Source: Dictyostelium firmibasis
Taxonomy: Eukaryota > Evosea > Eumycetozoa > Dictyosteliales > Dictyosteliaceae
Length of the DNA: 64,000 nucleotides
NCBI GenBank assembly: GCA_036169595.1
Contig: CM069765.1
Location: 739,501-803,500, forward strand
Direction: 5' to 3'
Part shown: in pieces, positions 51,492 to 64,000 of the stretch
How the letters are laid out: every line of letters begins with the position of its first letter
Numbering within the stretch: position 1 is the first letter of the stretch
Position numbers and translations under genes: made by a program
The notes under the pieces: model-generated
The model's input: only the letters and a program-made list of their open reading frames with translations
What the model was told of the DNA's origin: nothing
Database searches by the model: none

Positions 51492-53465
51492 ATGATATTT
51501 TTATTTAAAACATCAAATAAATATTATTATTTATTAGGAGCAGGTGGAAGTTGTTTCCTTGGTTTTGTATTTCTATATTTTTTTAAAAAAAGTTATAATA
51601 ATAACAAATCAATTGAAAGTGATACAAAGGAAAAACAAACAAAAACAACAACAAAAAAAAAAGAGATGTCAGAACAATTGATTGAAATTAGAAAGCAGAT
51701 AGGTGATTATAGTAAACTCAAGTATCCAACGAAACAAGGTTTTCTTTTTAAAAAGAGTAGATATTTAAAAGAGTGGAGAAGTAGATTCTTTGTCATTGAA
51801 GGGGAAATTCTATATTATTTCGATGTTGAAAAGATTAGTAATAAACCAATAGGTACACCATTGGGTATTTTCAATCTACTGAAGTGTTCTTTCACATTGA
51901 TAAGCAATGAGAAACGATCACCATTAGTATTTCGAATTCAAGAAGAGAGTGGTGCCAATAAAGACTATAAGAATTGTTTAATTTCAAGTGAGACCCAAGA
52001 AGAATTCGATCAATGGTTTCAACTCTTACCACAGATAGGACAAACCATCAATAGAAAGAATCAATTGGTTATAAAGTTACAGGCATTAAGTAGAAAGAAA
52101 CTTCAACAATTGAAATATAAAGAATTGAAAGAGGCAGCACTAATAATTCAAAGATTTTATCATCTACATGAGGGTGAGAGAAAATTGGCACGTTTCATCT
52201 ATAATGTTGTCAAAGTTCAATCGTATGCACGTTGTTTTATAGATCGTATGAGATTTAAAAAAATTAAAGAGGAAATTATGGTCATTCAATCCCATTTCCA
52301 AGTAGTGAAAGCAAAGAATAGATTGGAAAAGGAATTCATGAGAAGAAGAATAGCTCAGGAACTATTGTCAACTGAGAAATCATATGTCTACAATTTGAAA
52401 TTGATCATTGATATCTTCATTAGACCATTAATTAATTTTAATTCAATTGAACAACGTGTTCTCTCAATTTCAGAGATTTCAGGTGTATTTGGTAATTGGG
52501 AGAGATTATATAAAATAAACTCTGATCTATTGCTATTGATTCAAAATAAATTGGATAGTTGGAGTATCGAACAAACCATAGGTGATCTATTCATAGAGAG
52601 TACAGATTCTCTATTCGAGTATACTCCATACGTTACAAATTATGATCACTCTAGAAAACTATTGGATAGGTTAACAGCTAGCAATACCAATTTTAGAAAC
52701 TTTTTAGATGCTGCTCAACGTGATAAACGTTCAAAGTATTTAGATATCTCAAGTTTTCTAATTCAACCAGTTCAACGTTTACCACGTTATGAACTCCTCT
52801 TGAGAGATCTCTTAAAATCAACATCCACTCTTCACAACGATCATAAATATCTTACAAAGGGTATCGTAAAGATTAAAGAGATAACGATGTATGTAAATGA
52901 TCAACAAAAAGAGAGAGAAAATCTCTCACAGGTAATTCAAATTCAAAAAGAGTTGATTATGGATAACATTAAATTATCATTCTCCTCTGCAACACGTTTA
53001 ATTAGAGAAGGTGACATTAAAGTCTCAAAGAAAAAGAATTGGAACTATATGTATCTTTTCAATAGTCAATTGGTTATCATTCAAAAGAAAGATGATAAGA
53101 AATTGGTAAAGGAGGTAATTCAATTGGAACAATTGGGCATTAGAGATGATAATAATAACAATACAATTACAAATGACTCAACTTCTGATCTTTTAAATAC
53201 TTCAACAAATAATTTATTGTCTTCACCAGATTTATCAAGTAGTGGCGGTGCCTCTTCAATGGCAAATACAAGTTCACAAGCTTTACCAATTGGGACAATT
53301 GGTAATAAATTTAAATTGATTATTTCATCAAAAACTGAAATATCTTTATATTTCGATACTCCTGAAGATAAAAATAATTGGTTCGCTGATATTGCTATCA
53401 CTCTTAACCGATTAGAAACTCAAAAGAAAAATTTTGAAAAATCAATTAACCTTTCAAATAATTAA
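51492..53465 (+). CDS. membrane-anchored RhoGEF: TM, PH, IQ, DH, PH
   Basis: Single exon, 657 residues. A transmembrane helix is at 12-31 (YYYLLGAGGSCFLGFVFLYF). A PH domain lies at about 75-180 (GFLFKKSRYLKEWRSRFFVI, ending in FDQWFQLL). IQ-like motifs lie at about 210-270 (AALIIQRFYH, VVKVQSYARCF, IMVIQSHFQV). The DH domain is at about 285-475 (LLSTEKSYVYNLKLI; SSFLIQPVQRLPRYELLLRDLL). A second PH domain is at about 500-650, split by an Asn/Ser insert and ending NNWFADIAITL. It should activate a Rho-family GTPase, with calmodulin-type binding possible through the IQ helices. An N-terminal membrane anchor on a RhoGEF is unusual. Confidence 0.88.
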   Translation: MIFLFKTSNKYYYLLGAGGSCFLGFVFLYFFKKSYNNNKSIESDTKEKQTKTTTKKKEMSEQLIEIRKQIGDYSKLKYPTKQGFLFKKSRYLKEWRSRFFVIEGEILYYFDVEKISNKPIGTPLGIFNLLKCSFTLISNEKRSPLVFRIQEESGANKDYKNCLISSETQEEFDQWFQLLPQIGQTINRKNQLVIKLQALSRKKLQQLKYKELKEAALIIQRFYHLHEGERKLARFIYNVVKVQSYARCFIDRMRFKKIKEEIMVIQSHFQVVKAKNRLEKEFMRRRIAQELLSTEKSYVYNLKLIIDIFIRPLINFNSIEQRVLSISEISGVFGNWERLYKINSDLLLLIQNKLDSWSIEQTIGDLFIESTDSLFEYTPYVTNYDHSRKLLDRLTASNTNFRNFLDAAQRDKRSKYLDISSFLIQPVQRLPRYELLLRDLLKSTSTLHNDHKYLTKGIVKIKEITMYVNDQQKERENLSQVIQIQKELIMDNIKLSFSSATRLIREGDIKVSKKKNWNYMYLFNSQLVIIQKKDDKKLVKEVIQLEQLGIRDDNNNNTITNDSTSDLLNTSTNNLLSSPDLSSSGGASSMANTSSQALPIGTIGNKFKLIISSKTEISLYFDTPEDKNNWFADIAITLNRLETQKKNFEKSINLSNN

Positions 53466-53709
53466 TTGATTTTTTAAAGTCATATTGTATTTTTAGTGTA
53501 TTTTTCCCCCCAAGTAAAATTTTATTGTGAATTAAAAAAAATAAAAAAAGTAATAAATAAATACTGTATTATATGTAATTGTTAAATTAATAAATTATAT
53601 CTCATGATTTTGTTATCAAACAAAAGTAATTTTTCTGTTGTTGTTATATATAAATTTTTTTATATTTTTATTTTTAAAAGCACAAACTTTCCCAAATTTA
53701 AAAAACAAA

Positions 53710-53823
53710 ATGAAATACACATGGAAAGAAGTACCCAATGGTGATAAACTCGAAGAACAGTTGAAGGGAGCATCACGAAAATATGCAAAAGCTGGTGAAA
53801 GGTTAAAAGAAATTGTTGGTTAA
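53710..53823 (+). CDS. tiny open frame, doubtful
   Basis: 37 codons, MKYTWKEVPNGDKLEEQLK, then Ala/Lys-rich to ...LKEIVG. The composition is coding-like and unlike the flanks, and another frame just after it reads LLETGEDKDKPATKDYKS. It may be a very short gene, one exon, or a broken gene. Confidence 0.3.
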   Translation: MKYTWKEVPNGDKLEEQLKGASRKYAKAGERLKEIVG

Positions 53824-53954
53824 GATGGTATGATATATAATACATTTATTGGAAACTGGTGAAGATAAAGACAAACCAGCAACAAAAGATTACAAGAGCT
53901 AACAGTACTAACAGTAAACTTATTCGTGTTCATACAATTCATTTTCTCGTCGTA

Positions 53955-54535
53955 TTATTTATTTGTTTGAGGGTTTATTTGGTTATTTAAAAATTTATTT
54001 AGCTCTTTGAAATTTGTCATCATCTTTTCTTGGCCACCAAAGAATGTAGTGTAATATGGTATACCAAACATTGGATCACTAAACATAAAAGGTCAATAAC
54101 AAAAATAATAATAAAAGTAGTAACAATAAATATCTTTATCGTGAAGAAGATTATTTTTGTTGGTATGGATTGTTTTTATAAATAAAATAATATTTTATTT
54201 CTTTTCATAATTTTTATGTATATATTACAGTTCATAAGTTTACAATGCTGTTCCACGAACATTGATTGAATTCATTCCTGCAAATGCTATTTTATAAAAA
54301 ACAAAAGGTTGGTAAGAATATAAATGATCATTTATTTTCAATAAAACTCACTCATTTTTGAATAGCCATTGTCATCAGCTGGCAAAGGTTCGTCAATGTC
54401 AGACCAAACTAAATCTTTTATTTGAAAATGTTTACAAATTTGAGTTACTGGCAATTTAGAATTTTGCATATTAAACTTGTATTCTTTTAAAATAGTATTT
54501 TTTAAGCTAACTAACTTTACATTAATTTCTGTCAT
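53955..54535 (-). CDS. three-exon small protein, function unknown
   Basis: Exons 54535-54352, 54286-54244 and 54078-53955 with introns of 65 and 165 bp (GTGAGT...ATAG; GTAAAC...TTTAG). The lengths (184, 43, 124 nt) keep phase and give 116 residues: MTEINVKLVSLKNTILKEY at the start, KHFQIKDLVWSDIDEPLPAD, then GMNSINVRGTAFDPMFGIPY, ending in a Lys/Asn-rich helix. No domain is recognised; the compact soluble sequence suggests a small subunit or adaptor. The second and third exons are easily missed because the first frame also ends soon after its donor. Confidence 0.7.
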
Positions 54536-54864
54536 GTTTTTTATATAGTACAAAATTTGAAAAAAAAACAAATGATTTTTAAAAATTAAAGATTAAAAAA
54601 AAGAAAAGATAAAATTAATAGTTTTGAAAAAAAAAAAAAATAAAAATAAAAAAAATTTTTTTTTAATTTTTTTTTTGTTTTTTTTTTCACCAAAAACCAA
54701 TATTATCTGAAATTAGTGGATTGATAAAATAATTTTGGTGCCGTGAGATTAAAAATTCTGGTATTAATAACTAAAAAAAAAAAAAATCCATTATTTAAGA
54801 TTTCATTTTAGTTATTCAAAATAACTTTTTTTTTTTTTTTTTGTTATTTACAATAATTGGTTTT

Positions 54865-58754
<3,890 letters not shown>

Positions 58755-58784
<30 letters not shown>

Positions 58785-58988
58785 TTTTTTTTAAAAATGA
58801 GAAAAAAAAAACAGGCTTTTGGATTATTTGTTTATTTGATAATTTGCATATGATTAGGGTAATCGAAAAAAAAAGAAAAATAATAAAAAATAAAAAAGTG
58901 ATTGATTATTTTTTTTTTTTTTTTGTAAAGGATTTTTTTTTATTTTTATAAGAAAAAAACAGTAGAATGACTGGTGGTTAACTGAATG

Positions 58989-59022
<34 letters not shown>

Positions 59023-59371
59023 TTTTTAAATGGGTGTGTAACCAATTTAATTTATTTTTATTTTTTTTTTTATTTTTTTTTACAAAAAATTCAAATAATA
59101 TTGAGAACTTTTAGACTATTCATCGTCTTTTTTATTTTTTTTTTTTAATTATTTTTTTCATTTTTTAATTTTTCAAAAAAATTAGCTTTAAAGCCACATA
59201 GAGAGATTCGGATCTCACTTCCACTTTGTTCAACTTCACTAATAATAAGAATGCATAATTTTTTTTTTTTTTTTTTTGGATTAATATAACCTCATATGAC
59301 CAATATATTTTTTTTCTGTTTTTTCGAGAAATCAAGGTTATTTTTATTTTTATTTTTATTTTTTTTTTTTA
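58755..59371. other. A/T-rich intergenic, no gene seen
   Basis: Upstream of the LRR gene and downstream of uba5. The patch at 59185-59250 (AAAGCCACATAGAGAGATTC...) is less A/T-rich but has no frame or fold that can be supported. Confidence 0.5.
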
Positions 59372-59516
59372 TTATTTCATATTTTTTAATTGGTTCATTA
59401 AATCTTGTAAATTTGATGAGGAGTCAACTTTTACAGTTGATTGTTCATTTAATTCTACAGTTGGTTTTTTATCATATGAAAATTCAAAAGAATTATTTTT
59501 AGGTTTACTATTATTA

Positions 59517-59560
<44 letters not shown>

Positions 59561-60639
59561 ATTAATATCATCAGAAGTTTCAACTAATTCAATACCCCAT
59601 TCATTTTCATATGTAGATTTCTTTTCATTATTTTGAAGTTGAGGTTGTTGTTTTTCTTTTGGATTATTTTTTAAAAATTCTTTATATTTTTGTTGAAGAG
59701 AGATACAAAATGAATTTGAACATTCAGGATTTGGTTTCATATTATCTTTTGGAAAGTAATCTAATAATGCATTATAACCCAATAAAGAGGAGACTTCACC
59801 AAATGCTAAAAGATGTTTGAGAGTATTTTGAACCAACATACCAGCGACAATACCCATAGTTGTTGGTAATGATGCAGCACAAACACCTTCACGTTTTAGT
59901 GTACGTTCATCAATACCACTTGCAACGATTAAAGGTGGTACACATTGGAAACAAGCACTTTCACCTGGTATAATGAATTGAATATGACCAGAGATTGCAT
60001 TCTCTGATACACCACTCTCCATCCAACTTTTGCCTAATTCTAAACATGCTTGATTTATAGCTGTACGTGCTTCGAAATTATCTACACATCCTAATACCAT
60101 ATCGACAGCTTTACCCTCAATAATACCACCTTTTTCAATACGTTCTTTAAAATGTTCGAAGTTATCAATAGTTGTAATATTATAGTTATGTGTTTCAAAT
60201 TGAACATCTGGATTAATCGATGACAATGTCTCTTTTGCTGCTTGAGTTTTACTCTTACCAGATTGTTCTGGTCTAAAAAATAATCTATTCATATTAGCGA
60301 TTTCAACAGTATCATAATCAAATAATAATAATTTACCAATACCACATCTAGTTAACATTTCAGCTGCAACACTACCAATACCACCTAATCCAACAATTAT
60401 AACTGATAAATTTCTAATATTCTTTTTTTTTATATGAAAAATTTATACATAGTAATTAATAAATTGAAAATGAATATTTATTTTTTTATTTTTTTTTATT
60501 TATTTTTGTTGAAAACCAATCATACTTCATAGTTATTAACAATACCCATTTTTTTTAATGCCATTAATCTAGAGTATGGGTTACTATCAATAACCTCTGA
60601 ACTCATTTTTTCAATTTTCTCTCTATATGGTGTGGTCAT
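59372..60639 (-). CDS. uba5: UBA5, UFM1-activating E1 enzyme
   Basis: Two exons, 60639-60526 and 60421-59372, with a 104-bp intron (GTATGA...AAAAG), 387 residues. The N-terminal helix reads [15 protein letters not shown], as in other UBA5 proteins. The Rossmann ATP site is [11 protein letters not shown] (about 45-55), then [19 protein letters not shown] and NRLFF. A zinc site uses C-F-Q-C (about 195/198) and C-S-N-S-F-C (about 272/277). The catalytic Cys is about 219 in [15 protein letters not shown]. The C-terminal UFM1-interacting motif ENEWGIELV (about 310-318) is kept, followed by an Asn tract and a short helix for the E2 UFC1. It activates UFM1 by adenylation and thioester formation in the UFMylation pathway. 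Confidence 0.95.
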
Positions 60640-60880
60640 TTTTTATTTATTTTATATAATCTTTATCAATTGTTTAAAGTGAGCAGAAAGGTGGGTTCAA
60701 ATTAAAAAAATAAAAATTTAGAAAAAAAATAAAAAAAAAAATAAAAAAAAAAATGGAAAAAAAAAGATCATATAAAATAAAAACACCTAAAAAAAGAAAA
60801 AAAAAGAAAAAAGAATTTATAAATTTGTTTTGGTTTTTATCCTTTTGAAGACATACCACTACCAGTATGAGTTTCATTTC

Positions 60881-60912
<32 letters not shown>

Positions 60913-61193
60913 CAGTTAATTTCATTTTTAATATCTTATCCTGGGTTTTTTAATTCTAAAAAAAAAAATAGTTTTTTTCAGTTTTTTTTCAGTTTTTTTT
61001 TATAAAATTATTTTTATTTTTCATTTTTCATTTTTCATTTGGACGACATAATTTTATTTCTTTTTTATTTTTTTATATTTTTTTTTATTTAAAATTAAAT
61101 CAAAATAATAGTTAATAATTATTTAAAAAAAATCAAATATCTTTTTTTTCTAAAGAATAATAATAATTAATAATAAAAAATAAATAAAAAACA
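60640..61193. other. divergent promoter region, no gene seen
   Basis: Between uba5 (-) and the membrane-protein gene (+). The CTTTTGAAGACATACCACTACC patch at 60840-60870 is the only non-A/T-rich part. TTTTTCAGTTTTTTTTCAGT and TTTTTCATTT repeats occur at 60975-61040. No feature is supported. Confidence 0.5.
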
Positions 61194-61994
61194 ATGGTAG
61201 AAACAAAACCAAAATCAACAGAACCACAAAAAAAGAAATCATTTTATGAAGTATTTTTCAAGAGTAGAGAATTTATGATCGATGTTTATTTAAGATTCGA
61301 TTGTTTTATATATTTAATTTTAGGAGGTTTTGGATTTTATAATCCATCTGGTATGGTTGGGTTATTAAATTATACAAAGTCAGATTTTGGTTTATTTAAT
61401 AATACAGATATTGATAATATAAATAATAGTAATAGTGATAACAATAATAATCTTGAAGAACAATACAGTAGTTATCAAGAAAATGTTAATAATAATATAG
61501 ATGGTGATTTCCAATTTGGAGGTGGTGATTCACCAACAGAAATTAATAATAATAATAGTGAATTCATACCATTATATCAAAATCCAATTTTAATTGGGGT
61601 TGTATCAATGTATGCACTCATGGTATCATTAGTTGCAATTTTTCAATGTTTAATTTCATTGATGGCATTGATTCAAAAAGAGAAATCAACAAAATCAATA
61701 CTCATTAATTTATCACTCACTTTAAATTTCTTTTTAATTTTATTCAATACCTATATATTGTCTTTCAAATCAGATATATTCACTCAATTTGCTTATATGG
61801 GTTTAATGGTATCCTATATCATCTCTCTCTTGGATTTCTCTGCATTATTCTTTTTAACCAGTAAACATAAATCAGTATTATCAGTTATCTCTTCAGTTTT
61901 TTCAGTATTTTTAAGTTGTTTAAAATTTAGACCAAAATTACCAAAATTACCAAAATTAAATAATAATAATAATAATAAATCAAAAAAGAAATAA
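61194..61994 (+). CDS. multi-pass membrane protein, function unknown
   Basis: Single exon, 266 residues. A basic N-terminus is followed by a hydrophobic segment at about 33-55 (FDCFIYLILGGFGFYNPSG), a long Asn/Asp-rich loop (about 65-125), then three hydrophobic helices at about 130-158, 168-190 and 197-222, and a Lys/Pro/Asn tail ending KKSKKK, which would face the cytosol. Four transmembrane helices are predicted by eye. The family is not recognised. Confidence 0.75.
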   Translation: MVETKPKSTEPQKKKSFYEVFFKSREFMIDVYLRFDCFIYLILGGFGFYNPSGMVGLLNYTKSDFGLFNNTDIDNINNSNSDNNNNLEEQYSSYQENVNNNIDGDFQFGGGDSPTEINNNNSEFIPLYQNPILIGVVSMYALMVSLVAIFQCLISLMALIQKEKSTKSILINLSLTLNFFLILFNTYILSFKSDIFTQFAYMGLMVSYIISLLDFSALFFLTSKHKSVLSVISSVFSVFLSCLKFRPKLPKLPKLNNNNNNKSKKK

Positions 61995-62085
61995 ATAAAA
62001 TAAAATAAGAAAATAAAGCAGTAATAAAAAAAAAAAAAGTTATTTTTTTATTGTATTTTTTTTTTTTTAAAAAAATTGTATTTTG

Positions 62086-63951
62086 TTAAGATTTTAATTT
62101 TAAAGATTCTCTTTCACCATATTTATAAACGAAATCAACAAATAATAAATAACCACCACCAACACGAACAACTAAATTACCATCAGAATCACGAATTGAG
62201 GCATTGATCCTTTTGGTTCCAAATTGATATAATCCTTGACTAATTTTTTTAAAATTTGAGGGTATCACCCATTTTCCACAAGGAGTTGTTGTTGCTGTTG
62301 CTGAAACACTCAAATTAGAAAGGGAAGATGTTAAAGATGATCTAATTGATTCAGTTGATGATCTATCACTTCCAACACTACAACATCTACCATTATTGCT
62401 TTTAATGCCACTGTCATTAAAATTATTATTATTAAGTTTTTTAATTAAAGATTCTACCATTAAATCTAATTGTGAAATATTATTTTTTTGATCATTTATT
62501 GTTGTTGTTGTTGTTGTTGGTTTTATATTTAGACACTGATTTTTTAATTCTAAAACAAGTTTTATAAAATTTAAATATTTATTAAAATGATCAAGTGTTG
62601 GTTGAATAATTTCTTTAATTTCATTTAATAATTCACTTGGTACTTGTTTAATAAAATTGTTTTTTGATTCATTTTGAAATTTTAAGATTTTTTCATCATA
62701 TTCTTTTACTTTTAATTCAATATCTTTTTTAATTTTGAAAAATTCTTCTTTTTTATTTATTATATTATCGTTAAAAAATATTTTTAAAATATTACTTTGA
62801 TTAATTTCATTATCTTCTATAATATATTCATCATTGTAATTCCTATTATTATTATCCAAATTTTCAGATATTTTTTTATTAATTTTAAATAGTTTTATAG
62901 ACAAAGAATTAAAGTTATTATTTGATTCCTTGATTTCTTGTTTTAGAGTTTTTAATTTTATAATTAATTGATCTTTTGAATTTTTAACTATAGGGTTTTC
63001 ATTATTTATAACAATTTCAATATTATTTAATGTTACATTTTCATTTAATATTTCTAGTAGTCTATTTTCATTATTTTTATTGGTTTCATTTGAAAAACTA
63101 TTATTATCAGTGGAAACATTATTTAAATTAATTTTTATTGTTTTTAATTCAGACTTAATTAATGGATAAATTATTGAATTTATTTTAAACTGAATTTCTA
63201 AGAGTTGGTTTTTATATTGAGTTAATTGATCTTGATTTTCATTGGTTAATTTTTTATTAATAATTTGAATATTTAAAAGTTTTAATTTTTTATTATTAAG
63301 GGTATCAATTAAATTATATATATCATATATAATTGGCATATATTCTATTTTATGATTTTCATTATTTTTTGTATTGGTTAGTTGTTCTTCTTTTATATTT
63401 TCATTAAAATTATTTTCTTTATCTTCTTCATTTTTTATTGAAAGTTGTGGTGATTGAAGTGAAGAAGAAGGTGAATATTTACTATCATTAATTTTACTAT
63501 CAATTTTATTTTGTTTTATTTTTGATGAAATTGTTGTAATTGCTTCAATCCAAAAAATTCTCTCTGATTCTGTATTTGTATAAAAAGAATAAACCCTGCC
63601 TGGTGCTATTGAAAAAAAAAAAAAGTTAATTTAATGTGGGGTGTGGGAATAATAATTAATTTTTTTATTTTACAATTGTAATAACTATGTTTTTTACCTA
63701 CTAGTTAATTCAAAACCAAAAACATTACCATGATTGAAGGAGAATTGTTTTGAAATGTTAAAATATAAAATATCTTGTATTTCTATTGACCCTCTTTGAA
63801 ATTTTTTATTTTCATTGTCATAGTAACACAATTTCGGGGAAGGATTTGAAATTTCTTGATTTTCTGCTACCAAACCATCACAATCAATTATTTCAAAATA
63901 TCTTTTTTTATATAAGAATTGTCCCAATTTATAAATATATCCACAATACAT
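62086..63951 (-). CDS. PH plus GAR (GAS2-type) domain protein, 5' end may be outside
   Basis: Exons 63951-63698 and 63595-62086, intron 102 bp (GTAAAA...GGCAG), 587 residues from the first ATG. A TTTTAG acceptor-like site just before that ATG means the gene may continue past the window edge. Residues 1-110 are a PH domain (YCGYIYKLGQFLYKKRYFEI, FGFELTSR across the splice, SERIFWIEAIT). Residues 160-470 are Asn/Lys/Glu-rich coiled coil. The C-terminal 75 residues (WVIPSNFKK, INASIRDSDGNLVVRVGGGY, LFVDFVYKYGERES) are a GAR domain, which binds microtubules in GAS2/spectraplakin proteins. A membrane-to-microtubule linker is inferred. Confidence 0.82.
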
Positions 63952-64000
63952 TATAAATACTAAAATTATAAGACTACTAATTAAAATAAAATATAATGAA

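Noticed and set aside
61005-61040. Tandem TTTTTCATT repeat as a regulatory array
   Set aside because: Three short A/T-rich units are expected by chance in this composition.

Overview
The window is nuclear DNA of a social amoeba, almost certainly Dictyostelium discoideum or a very close relative. It is extremely A+T rich. Genes are compact, with short introns (about 65-300 bp, GTAAGT-like donors, AG acceptors). Coding regions carry long AAT (Asn) and CAA (Gln) runs, ATGs sit behind oligo-A, and the six tRNA genes each have a second B box just downstream. Assignments come from motif recognition by eye; no database was searched, and the organism call is inference.

Layout. 0.4-1.4 kb: a secreted Cys-rich protein. 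1.6-9.5 kb: a mobile-element zone around tRNA-Met(CAT) and tRNA-Leu(AAG), with a broken Ty3/gypsy-type LTR element and many short poly-A-tailed tRNA-like repeats. 10-25.9 kb: host genes (a DH/PH RhoGEF, a single-pass surface protein, a ZGRF1-like GRF-finger helicase, a SAP/AT-hook/ubiquitin-like-domain protein, a tiny membrane protein), interrupted at 21 kb by tRNA-Asp and more tRNA-like repeats. 26-41.9 kb: a second accessory zone with tRNA-Gly, tRNA-Val, a whole-looking Ty3/gypsy-type element, LTR-like inverted repeats, gene fragments (BRCT-like piece, duplicated coiled-coil pseudogene, LRR-type fragment), a possible foldback DNA transposon and tRNA-Ile(TAT) with an intron. 42-64 kb: ordinary genes again, including a VOC-fold protein, mitochondrial Hsp70 (three exons), a five-knuckle CNBP/Gis2-like protein, a membrane-anchored PH-IQ-DH-PH RhoGEF, a three-exon small protein, an 1144-residue LRR protein, UBA5 (the UFM1-activating enzyme), a multi-pass membrane protein and a PH+GAR-domain protein running off the right edge.

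Main observation. Three families of short repeats look like tRNA-derived SINEs. Family 1 (about 340-365 bp) is a head-to-tail dimer of tRNA-like units with pol III A and B boxes, a unique tail and poly-A. Family 2 (about 130-190 bp) is a monomer ending in a shared tail before poly-A. Family 3 (about 100-120 bp) has only a B-box-like core. Several copies have clear target-site duplications, one of them 13 bp and perfect, and some sites were hit two or three times in series. The B-box context of families 1 and 2 matches the external B boxes downstream of several tRNA genes here, which suggests a common origin. I know of no named SINE family in this organism.

Accessory DNA is concentrated next to tRNA genes, as expected for a compact genome in which retroelements target pol III loci. 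Among host genes, UBA5 (UFMylation), mitochondrial Hsp70, two RhoGEFs and the ZGRF1-like helicase are the most securely assigned.
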